In this document: one piece after another, positions 1 through 6,602 of the stretch
Numbering within the stretch: position 1 is the stretch's first letter
How the letters are laid out: each line of letters begins with the position of its first letter
Assembly (NCBI GenBank): GCA_910578555.1
Contig: CAJTPS010000046.1
Location: forward strand, 1-6,843
DNA from: an uncultured Lachnospiraceae bacterium
Lineage (GTDB): Bacteria; Bacillota; Clostridia; Lachnospirales; Lachnospiraceae
Reading direction: 5' to 3'
Length of the DNA stretch: 6,843 nucleotides
Notes under the pieces: model-generated
Told to the model about the DNA's origin: nothing
Databases searched by the model: none
Seen by the model: only the letters and a program-made list of their open reading frames with translations
Program-made: the position numbers and the translations under genes

Positions 1-9
1 ACAGCCGCT

Positions 10-19
10 CGTCAATATC
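10..19 (-). promoter_or_regulatory. possible second -35 element at the window edge
   Basis: Minus strand reads GATATTGACG, with TTGACG (15 to 10) as a five-of-six -35 hexamer after an A/T-rich tract. The 9-mer GATATTGAC is repeated exactly at the stronger promoter 93 bp upstream (112 to 104). The matching -10 would lie outside the window, so this is only a candidate for a tandem promoter. Confidence 0.3.
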
Positions 20-78
20 TTTTTGAAAAAATTTTAAATTATTTTTTCTCAGACTCTCTTTTTCGGCGGTGGACTTTT

Positions 79-108
79 ATTCTATCACTATTTTTCACCA
101 TTTGTCAA
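79..108 (-). promoter_or_regulatory. strong sigma-A promoter reading out of the window
   Basis: On the minus strand the -35 is TTGACA (108 to 103) and the -10 is TAGAAT (84 to 79), with an 18-bp spacer. A TG one base before the -10 (TGATAGAAT) makes it an extended -10. A/T-rich sequence lies upstream, as in UP elements. Transcription would start near position 72 and run left off the window. No start codon with a ribosome binding site follows before position 1, so the product is either a long-leader mRNA or a stable RNA. Confidence 0.75.
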
Positions 109-362
109 TATCCGAAATTTTTGAGTTTTACCGTTGCATAAATCCATTTTTCTAACATATTTTATTATGCCTCCAGGCACCCGTTTTGTCTTTCCTGATA
201 AACTGCAAGTTACGCAAACCATTTTATATTTGAAGAGCAGGTACAGCAGCCTCTATTCCCCATTCTGATCTATTCAAGGCTCTTTACACGCCTTCATCTT
301 ATTGTAAATCTCTATACTTCCTATATGTGGGACTTATTGTGCAGACATGCAGACTTGTCTGG

Positions 363-385
363 AAAAATGCCGCTTTTCAGGCATT
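363..385 (-). terminator. probable rho-independent terminator of the operon
   Basis: Read on the minus strand, AATGCC (385 to 380) pairs with GGCATT (371 to 366) across an 8-nt loop. The TT ending the 3' arm continues into a run, giving five T in all (367 to 363). It lies about 85 bases after the acyltransferase stop and in the right orientation to end that transcript. The stem has only three G-C pairs, so termination may be partial. Confidence 0.5.
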
Positions 386-428
386 CTCCTGTGTGAGATG
401 AAGTTGCAAAGTAACTTCCAGAACTTTT

Positions 429-447
429 AAGTCAGCTATGCTGACTT
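429..447. repeat. 8-bp perfect hairpin after the acyltransferase gene
   Basis: AAGTCAGC (429-436) and GCTGACTT (440-447) form an 8-bp inverted repeat with a 3-nt loop, 23 bases past the acyltransferase stop. A second small hairpin, ACAGC/GCTGT, sits beside it at 454-467, and another, GAAGTT/AACTTC, at 400-418. None has a T tract on either side, so they are not classical terminators. They could be processing or mRNA-stabilising structures upstream of the terminator at 363-385. Confidence 0.45.
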
Positions 448-469
448 TACGATACAGCCTTTGCTGTGA

Positions 470-1579
470 TTAGGACTTGCTTTGCATGTCTAGAAGTTCT
501 TTCCCCGTTATCCCAAAGAAAAACCGGAGCCCCGGAACTCTTTTTACGATCCCATATATGATAAATGTTGCAACCGCAGATAGCATTACAATCATTGAAA
601 ACTGCCCGGCAGCCCCGACAGGCAGCCGCAGAATGAAGAAACCCGTCACGACCACAACCGGCATATGAAGAATATAAACAGGGAATGACGCCCTAGATAG
701 ATAATCACTGATCCGGTTATGAAAATCCAGCTTTGCCCGCCCTATGCCGAGCAACGTCATAATCCCCATCCAACCGAAAAACATATACAGTCCCGTCATC
801 CACACACTTCTAACCTCTATAAAACAGTACAGATATGTATACAGACTTCCTGACAGAACCCAGAATGTCAGACTTACAAACCGGTATTGCTCTGTTTTTT
901 GCAAAACCCTTTCTTCCGCAAAAATATAATAACCGAACAGAAACAGGATCATGAACTGCCCCAAGCTTTTCCCGCCTATATTCAGAATATACTGGCTCAG
1001 CCATTCCGGCACAAACAACAGAATCAGACAAACATACGGCTCACCGTCAACCTGCAATTTCGGCAGATATTTCTTTTGCAGACGAATGACCGCAAGCGCC
1101 GCCAGAGAAATCACAAGCAAATATAGCAGAAACCAGAGGTGCGCAGGGGTAAAACCGCCATGATATCCCGTCAGGTCGGTTTCCTTTGTAAAAAACAACT
1201 CATACTGCTGCCAGTAACTACCGGTATATCCGTTAAAAAATACTTCCGCAACAAATGTCATAACCGGAGCCAGTACCAGTACACCGAAGCAAAACGGCAC
1301 GAGCAGTTTTTTCGTCCGCTCCGCGACAAACTGCCTGTATGTCCTCTTTTGCAGCGCATATTTACAGCTTATGCCCGCAATGACGAACAAGAGCGTCATG
1401 TACCACGGATATACCACAGTTGAAAATGCATAGAGAACCGCATCCGTGTGCGACCATATATAAAACCCGCTGTATTCTCCTCCGCTCCAGATCTGTGCGG
1501 CATGAAACGGAAAAAGCAGCAGGATGGCCAGCCACCTTAAATTATCTATGTAATATTTTCTTTCCAGTTGTATTTTCAT
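470..1579 (-). CDS. acyltransferase-3 family integral membrane protein
   Basis: Predicted to transfer an acyl group (commonly acetyl or succinyl in this family) to a sugar or lipid-linked glycan at the membrane. The family is acyltransferase 3 (PF01757), and the N-terminus resembles the OpgC/MdoC-like branch. Seen: 369 aa with roughly ten hydrophobic segments (about 14-31, 50-71, 92-112, 146-165, 181-198, 206-221, 234-252, 260-278, 298-317, 328-345). The N-terminal DNLRW...H block has Arg15 and His26 ten residues apart, the family's R-X10-H motif. There is an HLWFLLYLL block at 147-155 and SFPVYILHMP at 298-307, both typical. The length is normal and no key residue is missing. The ATG is preceded by GGGATGG six bases away, a modest ribosome site. 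It lies 113 bases after the small membrane protein gene with no clear terminator between, so it may be the last gene of the operon. The acceptor cannot be inferred. Confidence 0.88.
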   Translation of the reverse strand: MKIQLERKYYIDNLRWLAILLLFPFHAAQIWSGGEYSGFYIWSHTDAVLYAFSTVVYPWYMTLLFVIAGISCKYALQKRTYRQFVAERTKKLLVPFCFGVLVLAPVMTFVAEVFFNGYTGSYWQQYELFFTKETDLTGYHGGFTPAHLWFLLYLLVISLAALAVIRLQKKYLPKLQVDGEPYVCLILLFVPEWLSQYILNIGGKSLGQFMILFLFGYYIFAEERVLQKTEQYRFVSLTFWVLSGSLYTYLYCFIEVRSVWMTGLYMFFGWMGIMTLLGIGRAKLDFHNRISDYLSRASFPVYILHMPVVVVTGFFILRLPVGAAGQFSMIVMLSAVATFIIYGIVKRVPGLRFFFGITGKELLDMQSKS

Positions 1580-1692
1580 CTATTGCCATCCCGAATTATC
1601 ATATACTACAATGAATGTGTCGGATATTTCGTATTAAACATTAGTTCTCAGGCAGAAAGAGACGCAGGCTGCCCCGCATGTCAGCCAGGAGC

Positions 1693-2094
1693 TTAATGTC
1701 CTTCTATGTTATCAGGAAACGGTGCTGATGTCTCCAGATATACCGTATAGGTCCCGTCTTCTTTTTGTTCTATAGAAATACCGTCCCGGTTTAAATCGCA
1801 GGTGTCTGACAGCGCACTTGTTATTTCGCCTTCCGTCATTTCCGTTGCAAAATCAATCACCGACAGACATTCCACATGATTTCCCGTCCCGGAAAGATTA
1901 CCGGTTTCGGAATGAACATTCAATATTTCAAGATCAGAAATCCTGCTCTCCAAATCTGTCTGCAGTTTCTTCGTCTGCCGGTCCGTGGCCGCATGGTTCA
2001 CACAGATATCGAAGATTTCAAACACGATAATGCCTGATATTAATACGAAAGGCAAGAGCAGAAGCGCAATACCGATCCTTTTAAACCACCTCAT
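1693..2094 (-). CDS. small single-pass membrane protein, function unknown
   Basis: I do not recognise a named family. The 133-aa product starts with a short basic stretch (MRWFKR), then one hydrophobic helix at about residues 7-29, and a polar remainder of about 100 residues expected outside the cell. A helical, charged stretch at about 36-57 (DRQTKKLQTDLESRISDLE) leads to a Gly/Asn-rich turn (ETGNLSGTGNHVE, 63-75). A DLNRDG segment follows at 100-105, resembling a calcium-loop core, and then a probable beta hairpin (SIEQKEDGTYTVYLE). The start at 2094 is chosen because GGAGGAG lies just upstream. The frame stays open to an ATG at 2157 that abuts the lipoprotein stop, but that start has no ribosome site and would place 21 extra residues before the membrane helix. 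It sits 63 bases behind the lipoprotein gene, so co-expression is likely. Role unknown; perhaps an accessory subunit of the exporter. Confidence 0.75.
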   Translation of the reverse strand: MRWFKRIGIALLLLPFVLISGIIVFEIFDICVNHAATDRQTKKLQTDLESRISDLEILNVHSETGNLSGTGNHVECLSVIDFATEMTEGEITSALSDTCDLNRDGISIEQKEDGTYTVYLETSAPFPDNIEGH

Positions 2095-2157
2095 AATCTC
2101 CTCCAGAACGCCCCTGCAACTTACCGTAAAAAGGTGCAGACCGCGAAAATATGTCAT

Positions 2158-3906
2158 TTACTTACTTTTCAAAAACAGCGTCACATCCGGAAATCCCGGC
2201 GCAAAGCTGCACCATCTGAGACGTGCCCACGGCCTTGCGGCGCCCTCTTCATATACGAAAAGATCCTTATGTCCGCCATGGGTAATGTAGTAACTGTTGT
2301 AAATCATTCTGCCCTGTTCATCATACTCGATCATTCCGCTGCTGTCAGTCGTACCCTGTGTCCATGAAGAGCGTTGATAGACAGCTTCTTTGACAACCCC
2401 TTTATGATCATATCGAAACTCTGCCTGTCCCGAATCCTCCCGTCCTTTTTCCTCATCCTCGGGAAGCAGATCTTCCTCGATCCTTTCCAGCATCCCCTTT
2501 TGATTATAAAAAAGGGTACACGGATAATCATAAAATCCTTCCATAATATCTGTTCCGCTTTTCAGGGCATAAAGCTCTGATGCTCCGGATAAGGCGGCAG
2601 CTTCTTCCTCATCGTCCGCGCCGCAAAGTCCCTGATATCGAATAAAACACCCCGCTTCATCAACCTCGCTGCGCCCTTCGTCAAAGCAGAACTTCTGCCC
2701 TCTGCACAGCACATCGCTCCCGGCATCATATCCGCTGTCAAGATACCAGTAATCGGTTACCGTGGCAAATGGCATATCCGGCATGACTTGATAAGAAAGA
2801 TCCGCTTTGCACATTCCTTCCGTATCATACAGCCGTTCTCTCGTAATTCCCCGCTCCTCATTACTGCCGTACAGAAAAGTACCGATTCGATCCGCGTCCT
2901 GCACAACATGCGCCGTGCAATATACCGCGTCTTGATATTCGCTGATCCCGGCCGCATAGTCGATCCAGTAATCGCCCCATAGATGAACCACAAAACAGTA
3001 TTGATTCGTGGCCTCTTCTATATAATACTCCACAAGCGGTTCCCCGCGCTGATTACAGACCGTTCCGTCCGGCTCTGTTTTCCGAATGCCCTGCTTCTCC
3101 AGATATTCCTCGATAAACGCACGGACTTGACCTGCATCGTAATCGTCGTCATAGGGATGATAAGAAGCCTCCGTCGCGTTAGCATATGAACCGTGTGTCG
3201 CCTCCCATTGATAGATATTTTCCGTATAATCGTAAGGTGCCCGACAGTCCTGCGCCAGATCCGACCGTTCCCACGGTATATCCTCACCGTCGGCTGCACC
3301 GTCCGGCGCCAGATATCTGATATAATTTATGTGGTCTTTCTCTGCAACCGCCTCGAGCCTTGCTTTTCCAAAGTTCCACTTTACGCTCATGACAGAGCCA
3401 TCCTTCTCAAGCTCATCCGGTCTTCCGAAAAGGCCGGTCAGCCTGTCCAGCTTATCCGTTTTCCGGTCAAGTCCGAGAAAGTCCAGCCTCTCATCATTGA
3501 CCATAAAACCGCTAAAACCACGATTTTCCCCATGGAAATAGAAATAGAGACCGTTCTCAGGTCCATTCGTCTCACGAAATATCGGCTGGCTGCCATGAAA
3601 TCCACACGTTTCAAACCGACTGTAATCGACTCTGTCACCAAAGTTCAGACCAAACAGTGTCTCCGTATCCGCATTTGCAAGGCACAGCAGTCTTGCATTC
3701 TCCGGGTCTGTCTGCACCGCACTCACAGATGTCTCCACCGGCTGTTCCCTGTCTGCGGCAGCATCATCTTCCTTCCCTGTCACGGTTTCCCGGATTGTTT
3801 CGGAATCCGCACTTTTCCTGCCGTCCTCTGCCTGCCCGCCGCAGCACACGCATGCGCAAACCAGTGACGAAAATATCATGATCATATAAATAGTTCGTTT
3901 GCTCAC
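2158..3906 (-). CDS. large acidic lipoprotein with YD-like repeats, function unknown
   Basis: I do not recognise a named family. The 582-aa product has a basic start (MSKR), a short hydrophobic signal segment (about 6-18) and a cluster of cysteines. V16-C17-A18-C19 fits a lipobox, making Cys19 the likely lipidated residue, so the protein should be tethered outside the membrane. A polar, acidic linker (about 25-68) precedes a folded part. That part includes a region around 84-200 with the motif LFGRPDEL at 159-166, a central region rich in Tyr, Trp and Asp, and scattered cysteines. Motifs of the form Tyr/Phe-Asp/Asn-x-x-Gly followed by a strand recur at about 359, 466, 499 and 528 (LYDTEG, FYNQKG, RYDHKG, EYDEQG), resembling YD/RHS-type repeats. 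The GTG start is preceded by GGGGGGA six bases away. It begins 21 bases after the second permease stop, so it probably serves the exporter, for example as an extracellular substrate-binding or sensor component. That role is inferred from position only. Confidence 0.82.
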   Translation of the reverse strand: MSKRTIYMIMIFSSLVCACVCCGGQAEDGRKSADSETIRETVTGKEDDAAADREQPVETSVSAVQTDPENARLLCLANADTETLFGLNFGDRVDYSRFETCGFHGSQPIFRETNGPENGLYFYFHGENRGFSGFMVNDERLDFLGLDRKTDKLDRLTGLFGRPDELEKDGSVMSVKWNFGKARLEAVAEKDHINYIRYLAPDGAADGEDIPWERSDLAQDCRAPYDYTENIYQWEATHGSYANATEASYHPYDDDYDAGQVRAFIEEYLEKQGIRKTEPDGTVCNQRGEPLVEYYIEEATNQYCFVVHLWGDYWIDYAAGISEYQDAVYCTAHVVQDADRIGTFLYGSNEERGITRERLYDTEGMCKADLSYQVMPDMPFATVTDYWYLDSGYDAGSDVLCRGQKFCFDEGRSEVDEAGCFIRYQGLCGADDEEEAAALSGASELYALKSGTDIMEGFYDYPCTLFYNQKGMLERIEEDLLPEDEEKGREDSGQAEFRYDHKGVVKEAVYQRSSWTQGTTDSSGMIEYDEQGRMIYNSYYITHGGHKDLFVYEEGAARPWARLRWCSFAPGFPDVTLFLKSK

Positions 3907-3927
3907 TGCACATCCCCCCGTTGGCCG

Positions 3928-4758
3928 TCAAGATCCCGCCGACTGATAGTGCCGCATTCCAAACCGCCACAACGCATAGCAAATGGCTAAAAAGTACAGC
4001 GCACACAGCGGATATATTCCATAGTACCACCGGTCGCTGCGCCCCAGCAAGTACTGCAGCGGATAATACTGTATCAATGTATATGGAATCACATAAGTGC
4101 AAAACCTCATCATTTTCTTTCCATAAATATCAATCGGATATTTCCCGTGCTCCTTCGCGCCGTATGTCAGAACATTAAACACTTCAATTCCTTCCAGCGT
4201 AAAAAAAGTAAATGCCGCCTGCAATACAAAGAAGCTGATAAAAAGCAGCGTTCCCCCAATCAGCATGAAAATAACCGTCACCACTCTCATCCACGTCCAT
4301 ACAATGGAACTGACCGCTATTCCGTACCCGAACATAATCACCGCCTGAAGAACCAGACCGATCCTGTCAATCCGGAACTGACTTCCCAGCACCTGCAGGA
4401 TCGCGCTGTGGGGTCTGAGCAGAATCCGGTCGAACTCCCCCTGTCTCACTATGCTCGCAAACATCGCAAACCCGCCGCCGATACAATCCGCAAGTGCAAA
4501 ATCCATCTGTATAATGGAATAACACAGCAGCACTTCTCCAAGCGTATATCCTCTCACATGCCCAAACCGCGACAGCATAAAGTACACGCCCAGTATTCCG
4601 TTAAATGACAGGAGAAACCGCCCGGCCACCAGCAGAAAAAAAGACGCTTTATACTGCATCGTCCCAAGCAGTACAATAGATATATAATGAAAATACAGCC
4701 CTATGCCGTTCTTAATACTCTTGTTTTTCATGCGCACCATTTTCCATTCAGTTTTCAC
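3928..4758 (-). CDS. ABC-2 type permease, COG3694-like
   Basis: Membrane subunit of an ABC exporter, expected to pair with the permease encoded just upstream and to be driven by the ATPase of the same operon. Seen: 276 aa with about six hydrophobic segments (roughly 21-34, 39-62, 76-103, 132-153, 158-188, 246-265). A conserved cytoplasmic block lies at 105-125 (RQGEFDRILLRPHSAILQVLG) and is probably the coupling region. A second signature runs from about 192 to 240, including KYPIDIYGKKM and FCTYVIPYTLIQYYPLQYLLGR-type residues near the C-terminus. These fit the ABC2_membrane_6 (PF06182) group. The start is GTG with AGGAAGG seven bases upstream. An ATG at 4740 is in frame but has a poorer ribosome site. 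The gene is separated from the first permease by 87 bases, wider than the other exporter gaps, and that gap contains a repeat hairpin. Substrate unknown; drug, peptide or lipid export are all possible. Confidence 0.87.
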   Translation of the reverse strand: MKTEWKMVRMKNKSIKNGIGLYFHYISIVLLGTMQYKASFFLLVAGRFLLSFNGILGVYFMLSRFGHVRGYTLGEVLLCYSIIQMDFALADCIGGGFAMFASIVRQGEFDRILLRPHSAILQVLGSQFRIDRIGLVLQAVIMFGYGIAVSSIVWTWMRVVTVIFMLIGGTLLFISFFVLQAAFTFFTLEGIEVFNVLTYGAKEHGKYPIDIYGKKMMRFCTYVIPYTLIQYYPLQYLLGRSDRWYYGIYPLCALYFLAICYALWRFGMRHYQSAGS

Positions 4759-4778
4759 TTCCGCACCTTCCTGTCCTT

Positions 4779-4794
4779 CTGCCCTGCATGTCAG
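4779..4794 (-). repeat. 16-nt near-repeat shared by two operon gaps
   Basis: CTGCCCTGCATGTCAG at this site matches CTGCCCCGCATGTCAG at 1669-1684 in 15 of 16 positions, in the same orientation. Both lie in intergenic gaps of the operon, one between the two permeases and one between the small membrane protein and the acyltransferase. A match of this quality is expected by chance roughly once in every couple of windows of this size, so it is weak. Confidence 0.2.
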
Positions 4795-4815
4795 AGCAGT
4801 CTGCCGTGATGACCT

Positions 4816-4835
4816 GCGCCCGCTTCAACCGGCGC
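4816..4835 (-). repeat. hairpin between the permease genes, copy of the leader hairpin
   Basis: Minus strand GCGCC and GGCGC pair across the 10-nt loop GGTTGAAGCG, ending 11 bases past the stop codon of the first permease. The 18-mer CGCCGGTTGAAGCGGGCG (4834 to 4817) is identical to plus-strand 6700-6717 at the 5' end of the operon leader. In the transcript the two copies are therefore perfectly complementary. There is no T tract, so it is not a simple terminator. It may be a small dispersed repeat or an intercistronic stability element. Confidence 0.6.
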
Positions 4836-4845
4836 CAGATAAACT

Positions 4846-5658
4846 TCATCCGCCCTGTACTACGATCTTCCGCTCCGCCGCCTTACACAAAACCCGCCCT
4901 GAGACCACCAGCGTAACCAGCCAGAAACATTGCCGTCCAATACCCGACAGCATCTCCGCCCCCGACAGTTCACCGCTATAAATCAGGAGCGGTACATTAA
5001 ACATACCCGCAAACGGCAGCATTTCCAGAACCCGTCTGACACCGGCCGGCATAAACGGCAGCGGAATGATCGCGCCGGATAAAAATTCAACCATAGAAGT
5101 AAACAACACCCTGAGCCCCTGGGGTGATATGGTAAAAAATGCCAGAATATACGTAAACATACAAAACGCCACCGTCACTCCAAGCCCCAGAAACAGCGTT
5201 ATCACAAACAGCAGAAAATGCTGCGGCCCCGCCGGCATCGACAGCCGGAAAGGTTTCGGAAGCATGGCCGCAATCACCAGTAAAGGAACGCAGCGCAGTC
5301 CCGCGCCGGCAACTCTGCCCGCGGTTGTCTTCGCAAACCACATATGGTAAATGGAAACCGGCCGGCACAGTTCATATGCAATCCCGCCATTTACAATGCT
5401 GTCAAAAATATCACTGTCTGCATTCCATGTCGTGAATGCGGAGAAAAACGCCTCTCGAAGCCATATGTAAGAAACCGTCGCAGACATCGCTATGGGATAA
5501 GCTTCCGGAGCAGACTTCTGAAACGCCATAAACGCCAGACATTCCATAAGCCCCCACAGAAGCTGTGTCGCCGCACCGCTGACTGCGGCAACGCGATACT
5601 GCAGTCCCATATTGAACCGAATACGAAAAAAAGAAAAATACGTTTTATATTTTGTCAT
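4846..5658 (-). CDS. ABC-2 type permease, COG4587-like
   Basis: First of two membrane subunits of the exporter. Seen: 270 aa, about six hydrophobic segments (roughly 22-46, 55-75, 117-133, 147-175, 183-203, 240-258). The cytoplasmic segment at 83-104 (DSDIFDSIVNGG followed by ELCRPVSIY) is characteristic of the family and likely contacts the ATPase. It is followed by MWFAKTTAGR at 106-115. A LSGAIIPLPFMP stretch at 193-204 is another family hallmark (ABC2_membrane_6, PF06182). The length is normal. The ATG at 5658 has GGGGGA upstream and starts only 9 bases after the ATPase stop, so the two are tightly co-transcribed. Pairing with a second distinct permease is the usual arrangement for this system. 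The transported compound is unknown. Confidence 0.9.
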   Translation of the reverse strand: MTKYKTYFSFFRIRFNMGLQYRVAAVSGAATQLLWGLMECLAFMAFQKSAPEAYPIAMSATVSYIWLREAFFSAFTTWNADSDIFDSIVNGGIAYELCRPVSIYHMWFAKTTAGRVAGAGLRCVPLLVIAAMLPKPFRLSMPAGPQHFLLFVITLFLGLGVTVAFCMFTYILAFFTISPQGLRVLFTSMVEFLSGAIIPLPFMPAGVRRVLEMLPFAGMFNVPLLIYSGELSGAEMLSGIGRQCFWLVTLVVSGRVLCKAAERKIVVQGG

Positions 5659-5667
5659 CTCGTCCCC

Positions 5668-6582
5668 CTACGCAATATCCAGCTTCTGATACAGGCCGGC
5701 AACGATACGTTCGAGACTGTCTGTACTTTGTTCCACCATTTCTTTGCATACAGGACTCTTCTCGATACAGTCAACCTTCTCTGTCTTTTGTAAGCCCTGC
5801 CCTGTATCTGCCTGCGGCTTCTCCATTGTCTGGCCATGTTGTACTGCCAGCCGCCGCATATCCTCCAGCGTGCCGTCCATGAGCACCCGCCCTTTTCCGA
5901 TCAAAATGATGCGGTTTGTCAGCGCCTCAATATCCTGCATATCATGGGTCGTCAGGATCACTGTCGCCTTATGATTCTGGTTCAGCCGCATAACGAACTC
6001 ACGCACCGCCAGTTTCGATACCGCGTCCAGACCGATGGTCGGTTCATCAAGAAACAATATTTTCGGGGAATGCAATAAAGATGCCGCTATCTCACAGCGC
6101 ATCCTCTGTCCAAGGGACAACTGCCGCACCGGCATCTTAAGAAGCTCCTGCAAGTGCAGCAGCTCTGTCAGTTCTTCCAGATTATTCTGATATACATTCG
6201 GGGAAATTGCATAGATGTCTTTTAAAAGTTCAAAGGAATCAATTACGGGGACGTCCCACCACAGCTGTGAACGCTGGCCGAACACCACGCCGATCTGCCG
6301 CACATGCTCCGTCCGGTTCTTCCATGGGATACGCCCGTCCACAAGACAACTTCCGCTCTCGGGGGTTAGGATACCGCTTAGGATTTTGATCGTAGAACTT
6401 TTACCTGCTCCGTTTGGTCCGATGTACCCTACCATCTCTCCGTCCTGAATGGTAAAGCTGACGTCAGACAACGCCTGAATGACTTCCATCTCCCGCCGGA
6501 ACAGCGCTTTGCAGGCTTCTTTCATACCTGCGTTTCTTTTTGCTACTCTGTACGATTTACAAATATGCTCCATCGTAATCAT
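5668..6582 (-). CDS. ABC transporter ATPase, COG4586-like
   Basis: Cytoplasmic ATP-hydrolysing subunit that powers the two permeases encoded downstream. All nucleotide-binding motifs are present in the 304-aa product: Walker A GPNGAGKS (55-62), Q-loop Gln103 in FGQRSQLWWD, signature LSLGQ (155-159), Walker B ILFLDEP (175-181), the D-loop at IGLD (183-186) and the switch His213. QLWWDVP and LSLGQRMRCEIAASLLH are typical of the COG4586 group. The start at 6582 is chosen because AGGAGG lies exactly seven bases upstream. A GTG 12 codons earlier would place this ribosome site inside the gene. The C-terminal part (about 246-290) is a polar, Gln/Lys/Glu-rich stretch where relatives usually have a small beta-rich domain, although the final helix (SLERIVAGLYQKL, 289-301) resembles the family's end. 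It is the first gene of the operon, under a consensus promoter and a structured leader. Substrate unknown. Confidence 0.93.
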   Translation of the reverse strand: MITMEHICKSYRVAKRNAGMKEACKALFRREMEVIQALSDVSFTIQDGEMVGYIGPNGAGKSSTIKILSGILTPESGSCLVDGRIPWKNRTEHVRQIGVVFGQRSQLWWDVPVIDSFELLKDIYAISPNVYQNNLEELTELLHLQELLKMPVRQLSLGQRMRCEIAASLLHSPKILFLDEPTIGLDAVSKLAVREFVMRLNQNHKATVILTTHDMQDIEALTNRIILIGKGRVLMDGTLEDMRRLAVQHGQTMEKPQADTGQGLQKTEKVDCIEKSPVCKEMVEQSTDSLERIVAGLYQKLDIA

Positions 6583-6589
6583 ATAGCTT

Positions 6590-6595
6590 CCTCCT
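6590..6595 (-). promoter_or_regulatory. ribosome binding site of the ABC ATPase gene
   Basis: AGGAGG on the minus strand, 7 nt before the ATG at 6582. It decides the start over the in-frame GTG at 6618. The 5' arm of the leader's apical hairpin (UUCUCC, near 6672-6667) is complementary to this site with one wobble pair, which offers a possible but untested way to hide it. Confidence 0.85.
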
Positions 6596-6602
6596 GGTAG
6601 TA

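Larger units (their letters stand above)
1..469. other. non-coding region left of the operon
   Basis: No convincing gene is visible on either strand in these 469 bases. The right part (about 363-467) carries several short hairpins just past the acyltransferase stop and a probable minus-strand terminator. The middle (about 110-340) is A/T-rich with no recognisable feature. The left 110 bases hold a strong minus-strand promoter and a second partial one, so the next gene in the same direction starts beyond the window. A 17-codon minus-strand reading frame (158 to 105) is too short and too weakly supported to call. Confidence 0.7.

Noticed and set aside
105..158. 17-codon minus-strand reading frame with GGAGG 11 bases upstream
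   Set aside because: Very short, spacing too long, and its end overlaps the strong promoter at 79-108.
168..179. TGCC/GGCA palindrome as a terminator
   Set aside because: Four-pair stem with no T tract in either direction.
1595..1623. Promoter for the acyltransferase gene (CCGACA, 17 bp, GATAAT, minus strand)
   Set aside because: Transcription would start only about 8 bases before the ATG, inside the putative ribosome site, so it would not give a normal message.
1669..1684. 16-nt element shared with 4779-4794 as a functional repeat
   Set aside because: One mismatch, and a match this good is expected about by chance in a window of this size; kept only as a low-confidence feature.
2095..2157. 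ATG at 2157 as the start of the small membrane protein, directly abutting the lipoprotein stop
   Set aside because: No ribosome site, and it adds 21 residues before the membrane helix; the ATG at 2094 has GGAGGAG upstream.
3193..3867. Plus-strand 224-codon open frame opposite the lipoprotein gene
   Set aside because: Antisense shadow of a well-supported gene; no ribosome site and no recognisable protein features.
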